From contig CM044857.1 in NCBI GenBank assembly GCA_024500155.1, forward strand, positions 47,511,001-47,575,000: a stretch of 64,000 bases of DNA, given 5' to 3'. The notes under the pieces were generated by a model, which saw nothing but the letters and a program-made list of their open reading frames with translations, did no database searches and was not told the origin of the DNA. This DNA comes from Chenopodium formosanum. Taxonomy: Eukaryota > Streptophyta > Magnoliopsida > Caryophyllales > Amaranthaceae. Both the position numbers and the translations under genes were made by a program. Positions 11,601-21,269 of the stretch are shown here, in pieces (positions within the stretch are counted from its first letter, which is position 1; each line of letters starts with the position of its first letter).

Positions 11601-13151
11601 TAAATGGGTTGAGGCTATGAACAAAGAGCTACAGGCTCTTGAAGAAAACAATACTTGGGAGTTGACTGAGTTACCTAAATACAAAAAACCTATAGACTGT
11701 AAATGGGTTTATAAAACTAAGTTTAAGCCTAATGGGGACATAGAGAGGTGTAAAGGCAGGGTGGTTGCTAGAGGAGACAAACAAGTGTCTGGAATAGATG
11801 ATAAACACACTTTTAGCCCTAAATTGACTACAGTCAGAGTTATGCTTGCTCTTGCTGCAGTTAGGAATTGGGATATTCAACAGCTGGATATTAACAATGC
11901 TTTCTTACATGGTTATCTTGATGAAGAAGTCTATATGACTCCTCCTCCTGGATGTACAAAGGCCAAAACCTGGACAGGTTTGTAGGCTCAAAAGATCAAT
12001 ATATGAATTGAAGTAAGCTTCAAGATGTTGGAACAAAGAACTTAGCAAATTTTTGGTCAGCTGGGGTTTCACACAGTCTCAGCAGGATTACTCAATGTTC
12101 ATCATGAAGAAAACTGATTCATTCACTGTTGTTGTTGCTTATGTTGATGATTTGCTCATTACTGGTAGTGATGTTCAGATTATTTCCTCTCTTTAAGCAG
12201 ATTTGCATTCTGCTTTTACAATTAAAGACTTGGGTAGTCTGAAATATTTTCTTGGGATTGAGGTTTCTAGATCTACTCCTGGAATCTTGTTAAATCAAAG
12301 AAAATATATCTTGGATCTTCTTAGAGATCAGAAAATGGAGAACTACAAGGTGGCCGCTTTTCCTTTACCTAAAGGGTTGAAGTTAAGTGTTCATGATGGT
12401 GATTTGTTGCTAGATCCTGAGATATACAGAAGATTGATTGGGAAGTTATTATATTTGAATCTGTCAAGGCCAGATATTTCTTTTGCTGTGCAACAATTGA
12501 GTCAGTTCTTGTCTGTACCAAGAGATCCTCATTTTTCAACTGTTATTCATGTCCTAAGATATCTTAAAGGCAATATCAATCTTGGCTTGTTCTATCCTGC
12601 CAATTTAGATCTTTTATTGGTTGCCTACAGTGATGCAGATTGGGGTATGTGTACTGATACATGAAGGTCTTTGACAGGTTACTGTGTTTTCCTTGGAAAT
12701 TCTTTGATTTCTTGGAAGACTAAGTAGCACAAGGTTGTTTCAAAGAGTTCTACTGAGGCAGAGTATAGGAGTATGAGCCATACAACTGATGAGATTGTTT
12801 GGCTTGAGCAATTGTTGACTGAATTGAGTGTGCCTGTTCCTACTCATATTACTATGTTTTTGTGACAATGTTTCTGCAATTCATATAGTAGAAAATTCTG
12901 TTTTCCATGAGAAAACAAAACACCTCAGAAGTAAACACCAGAAGCTTGATGTTCACTATGTCAAAGAGAAAGTTCAGTCTGGTCTTATTACTTTGAAGCA
13001 TGTCAAATCTGCTCTTCAGCTTGCTGATATAATGACTAAACCATTGGGATCAGATCAGCATCGATTCCTTTCATCCAAGATTGGGTTGGCACAGAACTCT
13101 TTTACTCAAGAATGGACTTATTCACAGCAATGTTCAGACAGTCATTCTTGA
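8625..13151 (+). pseudogene. Broken Copia gag-pol polyprotein
   Basis: Gag runs from ATG 8625 to a stop at 9552-9554 and includes a CCHC zinc knuckle near 9400 (CQYC...H...C). Compared with the intact element at 46.8 kb it appears to lack part of the middle of Gag (EYF directly followed by a CTCGA region). Later pieces lie in several frames: protease core DTGATDH (about 9818), integrase HIDLWG and SDNGTE (10440-10650), reverse transcriptase from 11590 with QLDINNAFLHG, the catalytic YVDD near 12140, and RNase H from about 12620 to 13060. In-frame stops and frameshifts separate the blocks. The upstream in-frame start at 8559 was not used because the sequence before MAASNS lacks Gag character. 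Confidence 0.9.
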
Positions 13152-13160
13152 GGGGGGGGG
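13150..13160 (+). promoter_or_regulatory. Polypurine tract of the old Copia element
   Basis: GAGGGGGGGGG lies immediately before the 3' LTR, the position where plus-strand DNA synthesis is primed. Confidence 0.85.
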
Positions 13161-13399
13161 TATTGAGGTCATGCTTTTGGAAGGACTCGAGTTAGTTATG
13201 CTACCTCAGCTAGGTTGTTAGTTGGTGGCCAACTTAGCTTATTATTTTACTTTATTTTCTCTCCCTGTATTAACAACTTTCATTTGTAATTTTATTCTCA
13301 GATTTTCCATAATAAAATTTCTGATTCTATTTTCTCTCTCTAACTCTCTCTCTTCCTTTCCTATTTTCTGTTTTCATCAAGAACATCTACTTCTTATCA
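13161..13399 (+). repeat. 3' LTR of the old Copia element
   Basis: 239 bp, beginning TATTGAGGTC and ending TTATCA, followed by the TATAC target duplication. Diverged from the 5' LTR at scattered sites and in the CT-rich block. Confidence 0.9.
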
Positions 13400-13404
13400 T
13401 ATAC

Positions 13405-15653
13405 GCTTCAGAATTGAACGCAAGTTGTTCTATTTTTATTATCATTTTATTGATCTAATAAAAATTTTTTGTTTGTTTGTTTATTTAAATAGATTAGTCG
13501 AAATTAGAGGAGAAGAAATGCTTAAATTAATATCTTCAAGGAGTCTTTTTTTTCGAAGTCTCTTATTCTTCAATTTTTTTTTTTTTTGGACTTCCATTAA
13601 AAATGTATATGTATTGTTTTGATTAATTGAATATAGAGTTTGATGGTATTTGACTATTTTCATTTAACTTTTACAGTTTCAATTTGATTTATATGAATGA
13701 TTGAATGATGACTTGATTAGTACAAACTAATGTAGATATAAAGCCTCCGTGATTCGTGCAAATATTTTTTTTAAAAAAAAAAAAACCTCAGCGAAGGGAA
13801 CGGTTATCTGAGACAACTGTTTTTTTTCCCTCCTTTTTTTTAATTAGTTTCTTAAGGGAAAAGAGAACGGTTATCTCAAATAATCGTTTTCTTTTCTTTT
13901 ATTATAAACTTTATACATTGCTTAGCAAGGCGTATTTGAACAGTTCTCTATTCCTTTTTTTGTAGTAGTGTTGGTTCGGTAGAAAACCAAACAGAGCATA
14001 AGAATCGAATTAAATATTGCGTATGGATTTTTATTTTTATTTTTACCATATCCATAAATTTTCCAACCCTTTTAAGTTCCCAAACTATATATGCCCTGCG
14101 ATGATAAATTCCAATACTTTGCTTTCTTCGAATACTCGTCATCGGGCCAATGAGAATGCACCAGTATGGTCATTTTATCACTCAGCTCGTATATAATATC
14201 ATGACTTTGCTTTTTATGACCAAGAATGTCTTTGAATATAACACTAACTAGAAAGAAAAAATTAAAGCACTCTCAGGAAAAGAAACTCTTTTTTTATGAT
14301 CGGATGATTTTAGATCAAGATCTACGCTTTTTAACAAATTAATAACTACTGTAAATCTAGTACCCTACCTCCAGCAGAAGTATATATACTTTATTGGAAT
14401 TTTTTTTATTCTTTATGCGTGTAAGATAATGAAAACTAATTGAGCTTGTGAAAAATGGCAACCTCTCTCAAAATTAGTTACTAATAAAAAATTTGAAAAA
14501 CTAAAAAAATAGAAACAAAAGTGCTTAGAAGGAGGATTATAAATTTATATAACTACACAGTAATACAGTATAATCAATCGTAAAATCTATTGTTTAATTT
14601 ACGGAGTATTATTTTATCAACAAATTAGCAACCGTAAATACTGTATTAATTAGTGAAGTTGGTTGAAACCTCAAGAAATGCTAAATATGTGAAACATGTA
14701 CGTATCTAATGGATAATGATAAAATACTCGTAGAGATTAAACAAGAAGAAACAAAAGTAAAAGCGTAAGTGAATTGTTCATTGTTGTGAACTTGTGATAG
14801 ATAAAGAAGAGTGGGACTTAAAAAAATGTAAAGCAAAAAAAGGGAAATGTGGCCGTTGGTTTATCTAATTGTTGACAATTCAAATAATTTGGAATGACGC
14901 GGAGTGGGGAAGCAACACTCAGACAACGACGTATGTGATAGGCATTGGACAGTTGTGTTTTTATTTTTGTTTTGGAAAATGACGATTGATTTTTCAGTCA
15001 CTCTGCTTTCGGCGGGAAATTTAAACATTATTTTTATCAATTAATTGGTATTTCTGTATAATTATCCTTATTATGATTATTGCGGGAAACTCAAGTAAAG
15101 GGCTTTTTACCTGTTTTCAATTTTCATACTGCTCATCACAAATTCAATCACTATATCATCAATCACCAAATGAAATCACTGCTCTTCCAATTAGCTTTCA
15201 TTTCATTTCTGCTTTTATATGAGTGAGACAATTGAGATATAATCTTGATGTTTGAATTATAGGGAAATTTTACAGCTCAATTTTTAATTGAAGGACTACT
15301 AGTACATAGTAAAACATAAAAATGGAATTACGGAGTAATATCATAAAATAACATTAGACAAAATAAATTAAATTAATAGTGCAAAAAGTCAAAACTTTTC
15401 ACTAAAAAAAATAAAATAAAAAAAGAAACATAAGTGTATAACCCCTACTCTCTAGGTATGGAAATATGGAATAGAGACATAAGGAGATTTAAGAGATGGT
15501 TAATCCCTTCGTCTCCCCCAAAGTGATAGAGATTCAATTTCTCAATCCTCATCCTTCATCCCTCATTCCTATGATAGAACAGAGTATTAAACTGTTTTTT
15601 AAAAAAATGAAATATAGATAAAATAAGAGGATTTATCTTGTTCCGGCCTATTC
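13405..15653. other. Unassigned AT-rich DNA
   Basis: No gene recognised. Poly-T/poly-A tracts occur near 13570 and 13770. Two GCGGGAAA motifs (15011-15019, 15082-15089) are listed separately. Confidence 0.4.
15007..15089 (+). promoter_or_regulatory. Two E2F-type motifs
   Basis: TTTCGGCGGGAAAT (15007-15020) and TGCGGGAAAC (15081-15090) contain GCGGGAAA, the inverse of the E2F consensus TTTCCCGC. Two more lie at 16389 and 16523. No cell-cycle gene is visible nearby, so function is open. Confidence 0.4.
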
Positions 15654-15656
15654 TTA

Positions 15657-15838
15657 GGGCCTGTTCACTTCAACTTAATTTCAGATCAGTTCAGTTCAGC
15701 TCCAATCAGCTCAGTTCGGTTCATTTCAGCTCCTAATTTCCTTCTCTCATAAAATATTCATTTCAGCTCAATTCAATTTAGTCCAGTTCAGTTCACCTCC
15801 AATCAGTTCAATTCAATTCAGTAAATATGAACAAACCC
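15657..15838. mobile_element. Harbinger-type MITE, copy 2
   Basis: Starts GGGCCTGTTCACTT and ends ATGAACAAACCC; flanked by TTA on both sides (15654-15656, 15839-15841). The interior is rich in CAGTTCAGCTC repeats as in the other copies. 182 bp. Confidence 0.7.
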
Positions 15839-16388
15839 TTACTTTTTTTTTTTTTTAGTTTGCCCCATCCGATTCATCAAATAGACACCCCCTTAAAAGC
15901 ATATGAATATCGAATAACCATATTTGACAAAACAAGAAGTCAAATCACATTATGATATTAATACGAAGTATATTGCAAATTTGCAACATCAACATGACAA
16001 CATGTAATGATGCAAACTATTTAAACACCATGCTAATCAAACATTATTGATAGCTCATTCTTCAAATCCACATCAATGCATTAACTAAATTTGAAAATTA
16101 TTAGTCTAACTCACTTAACATTATTGGGGAATAAGATTCGAAATTCAAACATTTTCAAACTCAAATTACAAATTAAAAATATCACATCAACTTTTGTAAC
16201 TAATCACTACTTACACGTTACACCAACGGACCAACCGTAATATGCAATTCCATCATTTAATAGTACTAGTAATACAAGAAAGTATACTAAAATATCAATA
16301 TTTTAAAACTTTATATTACTATATAGAAATTTCTGGTTTATTTGTTGCAGATAACAAGAAGAACAGAAATTTCCCATAGAAGTATATC

Positions 16389-16534
16389 TTCCCGCCAAAT
16401 TGACTTAATGTTTAGTCATTTTCAGCAGGTAAAGTTGGGTCCATTTTGTTGTATTCTTTTTTTATCCTAATTCATGAAATTTCCCATTCTATTGGATTTT
16501 TTTTTTTTATCTACTAGTCCTGTTTGGCGGGAAA
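16389..16534. promoter_or_regulatory. Two more E2F-type motifs, opposite orientations
   Basis: TTCCCGCCAAA (16389-16399) and TTTGGCGGGAAA (16523-16534) are strong E2F consensus matches in opposite directions. They sit in AT-rich DNA where such GC-rich words are unexpected. Confidence 0.4.
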
Positions 16535-16794
16535 TGTGTAAACTACCATGGAGAATCGTAATTATTATTTTAAAATTATTGTTCTAATGTGATTTACGTA
16601 ATATCTTTAACTATTAATAAATATAAATTATATATAAAAAAATTGATATTTGGATAGTATACTGTATGTGTAATTTTTAATTATTCACTTCTACTTTTTC
16701 AAATTTTTTTACTCATTCTTCAATAAACCCCACCTTTATTATAAATAATGTGTTTTGTGTGTGGCATGTGGTCGACTGATACATACCAAAATAA

Positions 16795-16935
16795 TGATTG
16801 GATAACTCCTGAATCCTAACCGACCGAACAATTTCTGATCAATCGACTAATCCTGACCGATCGAGTATCCCCTGACCAAGTACCTCTTGATCGACCGAGT
16901 AACCCATGAATCCAAGATTAAGTAGCCGGTAGCCC
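16795..16935 (+). repeat. Degenerate GACCGA-rich tandem repeat
   Basis: Variants of TGACCGATCGAGTA recur about six times with spacers of 8-14 bases. The block is more GC-rich than its surroundings. No protein product recognised. Confidence 0.45.
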
Positions 16936-16983
16936 CGACCATACAGTGTGTTGAACTCACTTTGCATTATAAAACTTTAGGTA

Positions 16984-17344
16984 CTTCCTCCGTATTTTAT
17001 TATTTGCTTTATTTTTCCATGCCCAAGTTTTAGAAGAAATAGTAGAAAGTACTCCGTGATAAAAATATGTAGGATGTGGGGTTAGTGGAAAAATAAAGTA
17101 CTACAGACCTACAGTATTGGGGAGAGAAAATGTAAATATATTAGATGACCATAAATATATAATATCATTAGTTGTTCATTAGTAAAAAAATATAATATAA
17201 TTGAATATTAATAAACTATTCATTGCGACAAATAAAATAAGACCCGATATGACTATGTTATGTTTTATACATTAAGAGTAATTTATAAGATTCTCTTATC
17301 TTACAAAATAAACAAATAGGAAGAACATTTGGAGACGAAAGGAG
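16984..17344. mobile_element. Possible Stowaway-like MITE
   Basis: Begins CTTCCTCCGTATTTT and ends GACGAAAGGAG, roughly inverse, with TA on each side (16982-16983, 17345-17346). The ends match less well than in the other Stowaway copies, so the call is tentative. Confidence 0.4.
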
Positions 17345-17658
17345 TAAAATATTGTGTAAGGTTTCCAAAAAAAGGAAATGAACTTAGAAATCAAAAACGT
17401 CATAATAAAAAAGTGCAGCAAGTATAAAATATAGCGTGAGTATCAAGTTTTTGTATTTCTTGATTTTCTTCTAAAGCTTCATGCCTGAAGAAATTGAACA
17501 ATTACTACTTCCATTTCATTTTTTATTTTTAAATTTTTTTTTTTTACCATTTTTTTTTAATAACTTTAGGGTAATACCTGTGAGATATAAAAGTTTTCAA
17601 AATTGCAAAAAATATAAAACGAAGGTAGTAATAAAATACGGATGGAGTAAAAAAAAAA

Positions 17659-18179
17659 AGGAAAATTGTTCCGTGTATCCATAAGATGTTAAAAAATGCA
17701 CTATATACCCTTGAAAACTTTCAAATGCACTATATACCCCTGACGTTTGTAAATAAATGCACCAAATAACCCTAATCCTCTAACAAATACACATATCATT
17801 AACTTATCAAACTAAAATCATGGCCACACACTGACTCACTTTTAGTACTTTATATTTATGCAGTAAAATCACCTAAAAGCATAAATTAAATCAAAATTTA
17901 AACTCCGTCGATCATTCTAAATCCTAAATTTTTGGGTGTTAGAATTTGCTTTATTAATTAAGTTTACTTATACTTAAATGATTTAGCATTAAAGTAACAT
18001 TAAACTGTAATAATTTGATGTTTAGAGAGTCTTGATTTAACAAAATTAACATTTATTGTGAGTCTAAGGGTATTTGATGTAATTTTATACAAATCTCAAG
18101 GGCACACGATGCATTTAAAAGTTTTCAAGGATATACGGTGCATTTTTTAAAACCTCGGAGGTACATAAAACAATTTCCC
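17659..18179. mobile_element. Mutator-like foldback MITE, 521 bp
   Basis: The two ends are long inverted repeats of more than 100 bp: GGAAAATTGTTCCGTGTA at the left and, read from the right, GGGAAATTGTTTTATGTA, followed by shared blocks such as AAAAAATGCAC and CCTTGAAAACTTT. Inside each arm the unit AATGCACTATATACCC is itself duplicated. Runs of 8-10 A on both sides may be the target duplication. Long inverted ends suit a Mutator-derived MITE; there is no transposase. Confidence 0.6.
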
Positions 18180-19042
18180 AAAAAAAATTGACTCTGTAAC
18201 AGATACGGAGAGAGTGTGGGACACGTAACAGAAATATTGACTACCGTTGGATGGCGACGTGCCAAAAAAAATCAACGGATGAAGATGGGGTCCGAATAGC
18301 TAGCGTAAAAAAAAGATTCAAGATTCTAAAGTAGAGCCTACCATATTTGCTTAGTTTGACCCGGCCAATTCACGGGTACCCTCATCACTCACGAGAATCT
18401 TGTGTTTTAGTTAGCACCAAGGGAGCATAAACCCCACCCAATCACAAAGCATAGTGCTACATTTTTATGTTTTTGTTAATGTTTTGTGATTTACTCCTAC
18501 TTAATACTAGCTATACACACTATAGATGCGACCAATGTAATCCACCAAGTGATTCACATTTTGAGGGTCATAAAGTGGACCATTTTGTATCAAATCTTTA
18601 GCATGGATGTATTGTATATACACTTCAAGTACTATGAGTAGAGTTATTTAGTCAAGTAGATTAAAATAGTCAAAACAAGACTGAATAACCCAAAATTAAG
18701 GATAGTTTGCACTATTCATCACTCTTGTTTGACCTGTAATATGATTTATACATTAGGCAAAATATAGTTACGTGGGATCTTGTTGGATTCGTCTCATAAA
18801 ATACTTTCACAATATAACTTTTTATAATTTTTACTCTTATACAATTTTAAATATTTAGCATATAAAATGTGCTTTGGGATGCGTAATTTCATCTTTGTTG
18901 TAATATTAATAGAACAGATGAAGTATAAGTTAAGAAAAAGTGAAGTTAAGTTGAGTTTTGGTAAAGATAAAAAAGGAATTCCCCGGTAAGATTTAATAGA
19001 TGCTTCATTGTAAGTTTGGTAAAGAGCATATTGTTAAAGGAC
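18180..19042. other. Unassigned DNA
   Basis: No gene or repeat boundary could be recognised here. Confidence 0.4.
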
Positions 19043-19045
19043 CAA

Positions 19046-19222
19046 GGGTCTGTTCTGATTTATTGAACTGGGCTAAACTGAACTGATTAGAGCTGAACTG
19101 AACTAAATTGAACTGAATCGAGCTGAAATGAATATTTTATGAGGGAAGGAAATTAGGAACTGAACTGATTGAAGCTGAACTAAACTAAACTGAAATGAAA
19201 TTAAGCTGAAGATAACAGACCC
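19046..19222. mobile_element. Harbinger-type MITE, copy 3 (inverted)
   Basis: Starts GGGTCTGTTCTG and ends GATAACAGACCC, with CAA on both sides (19043-19045, 19223-19225). The interior reads AACTGAACTGATT and so on, the reverse orientation of copies 1, 2, 4 and 5. Confidence 0.7.
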
Positions 19223-19225
19223 CAA

Positions 19226-19799
19226 CTAAAAAAAAAAAAAAAAACTTAAGCTGGTGGTTGTGACCCATAATTGATGATTTATATATTTTATCACGTCCAC
19301 TCACATAAGAGTTCATTGGGGTTGAAATTTAAATGCGACATGAACCCCTTCATACCCAATTCGAAATATTCCACTTGAAAGTGAGGGTGAATAAGATTTT
19401 GAGCCCGTAAATTTGTGTCATGCTTACTTTTGATACCATATTAAGAACGAACTTAACCAAAAACTTAAATTTATGATTATAGTTCATAATTGGCTTATAT
19501 ACTCCATCACGAACTAGTATATGAAGGTATAAAGGTTCACAAAATGAAGTACAAATCAAGGGAGAGCGAGCAATGTAAGTAGGTAAAGTTTAGGAATTAG
19601 GAGAATTAAGGGAAGAGATACGTTATTATTCATAATCGATGAATAAAGTTATGTTTGGTTCAATTGGTTTTATTTTAATTTATCTTATTACATGAAAGTA
19701 GAGGCTTTCACAAACCTTCCTTCTACACCTCACCCATTTCAAAGTTTGAGTGAACAAATCGTTTGAAGCTTTACATAATCATATTTGAAACTTAATACG
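19226..19799. other. Unassigned DNA
   Basis: No coding or repeat structure seen apart from an A-rich run after copy 3. Confidence 0.35.
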
Positions 19800-19992
19800 G
19801 AGTAATTTTTATTTTAAAGTTTTATTTTTATTAAGGCCCTGTTCTCATCACATTATTTCAGTTCACTTCAGCTTCTAATTTCTTTCTCTCATAAAATATT
19901 CATTTCATTTCAGTTCAGTTCAGCTCTAATAAGTTCAGTTCAGCTCATTTCAGCTAATGAGAACAGGTCCTGAGTTTGTTTGGAGTATTGAG
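19800..19992 (+). repeat. Left copy of a 55-bp direct repeat, split by a MITE
   Basis: GAGTAATTTTTATTTTAAAG (19800 on) and TTTGTTTGGAGTATTGAG (to 19992) together match 25379-25433 with one T indel and a few substitutions. The left copy is interrupted by the Harbinger-type MITE; the right copy is not. The two copies bracket the whole 20.0-25.4 kb insertion. Confidence 0.75.
19835..19970. mobile_element. Harbinger-type MITE, copy 4
   Basis: Begins GGCCCTGTTCTC and ends GAGAACAGGTCC. TAA precedes it; TGA follows, a one-base change from the expected TAA. The sister sequence at 25413 (ATATTAAGTTTG) shows the uninterrupted site, confirming the insertion and its boundaries. Confidence 0.8.
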
Positions 19993-20044
19993 TAAGAGAA
20001 GGTATTGCGTGCGTACGGACGCACGAACTGTTTGGTGCGGAAGG

Positions 20045-20635
20045 GTTGGCTGATATATTTTACTCGTTGGCTTATATGTTTCATGTGTTAGCTGATATGG
20101 TTTTTTGTGTGGGCTAATATATTCCTTTTGTTGGTTGATATGTTTTTTTCCCCCTTTTGTTGGTTGATATCAGACATAATTAATTTGGCTTATATGTTTC
20201 TTTAATTGGCTGATATATTTATTTTGTGTGCTAATATATATATATATTTTAATTGTTTGCTTATATGTTTCATTTTGTTAGCTAATATGTTTATTTTATT
20301 GGCTTACTTGTTGCTTTTGTTGGCTGATACGCTTCATTTATTGGCTGATACGCTTCATTTATTAGCTGATACGCTCCTCTGATATAATCCTCTTGTTGGC
20401 TTATATGTATCTTTTGTTGGTTGATATACTCTTCTTGTTGGCTTATAAGTATCTTTTGTTGGCTGATATACTCCTCTTCTTAGCTTATAAGCATCTTTTG
20501 TTGGCTGATTTACTCCTCTTGTTGGCTTATAAGTATCTTTTATTGGCTTATATACTCCTCTTAGCTTGTTGGCTTATATGTGTTTTTTGTTGGCTGATAA
20601 GTTCCTTTTGTTGGCTAATACGTTTTTATTAATAT
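20045..20635 (+). repeat. 21-bp minisatellite (GTTGGCTKATATRYTYYTYTT type)
   Basis: About 28 degenerate units of roughly 21 bp, for example GTTGGCTGATATATTTTACTC and GTTGGCTTATATGTTTCATG. In the 20395-20570 part the units alternate between a TATAAGTATCTTTT and a GATATACTCCTCTT type, giving a 42-bp higher-order period. Two inverted motifs (TATCAGCCAA) follow at 20738-20768. An open frame with Leu-rich repeats across it follows from the 21-bp period being a multiple of three. Confidence 0.85.
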
Positions 20636-21227
20636 CTTTAATACTAAATGATATGAAATATCAATTGGATTATATACTACTTGTTTACCTTACGTACAAA
20701 ACATAAAAGTACAAACTATTTTAATGGACAAAATCATATCAGCCAAGAATTTAAAGGTATCAGCCAACTTTAGCACAAAATAGCAAAATTATATCAATAA
20801 AGATTTTCCCCATTTTCCTTTCTTTCTTTCTCCTCCAAACCTTCCTGCTTCCTTTAATGGCAATTCCCCTGCCATCTCCTTCTCATCTTCCCTCTCCTCC
20901 ACCACACCCACCAACCCATAGCACCACCAACCACAAATATCACCATCCTCCGCGAACGACTCCTCCACCAGCGACGCCCCCACGACCACCAGCAAACGAC
21001 CCTACCACAACCTCCTTCACAGACCGAAAACTGAGTAGCACCATACCCAAATCGTGAATCGCAAATGAAAAATCGCGAATTGTAAAATGTAAATCGTGAA
21101 TTGGTGGTGTGAAATTGCAAATTGGTGAAAGAAAGAGGAGAGAGAAAGATTCAGTTTTCTGATTTATGAGAGAAAATGTGAAAAGGCGGAAAATATAGAA
21201 TGGCAGCACCGAACATTGGGTGCGGGT
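20636..21227. other. Interior of the composite element
   Basis: Contains C-rich sequence near 20830-21010 open on both strands, with no recognisable domain. It ends in ATTGGGTGCGGG (21215-21226), the left half of a palindrome completed at 25356, and the left CGGGT duplication of the solo LTR (21223-21227). Confidence 0.4.
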
Positions 21228-21269
21228 TGTAATCCCCTGTATTTTTAAATATTTTATAAATGAAATTTT

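Larger units (their letters stand above)
8192..13399 (+). mobile_element. Old Copia LTR retrotransposon, degenerate
   Basis: Two direct LTRs (8192-8447 and 13161-13399) enclose PBS, a gag-pol region in Copia order (gag, protease, integrase, reverse transcriptase, RNase H) and PPT. The 5-bp target duplication TATAC sits at 8187-8191 and 13400-13404. The LTRs differ by many substitutions and by 17 bp in length, and the coding region carries stops and frameshifts, so the copy is old and cannot encode its own proteins. It could still be mobilised by relatives. Confidence 0.93.
15842..16981. other. Unassigned AT-rich DNA
   Basis: No gene. Contains two further E2F-type motifs and a degenerate GACCGA-rich repeat, listed separately. 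Confidence 0.4.

Noticed and set aside
20393..20632. Leu-rich 79-residue frame resembling membrane repeats
   Set aside because: It follows the 21-bp minisatellite, whose length is a multiple of three, so the open frame is automatic.
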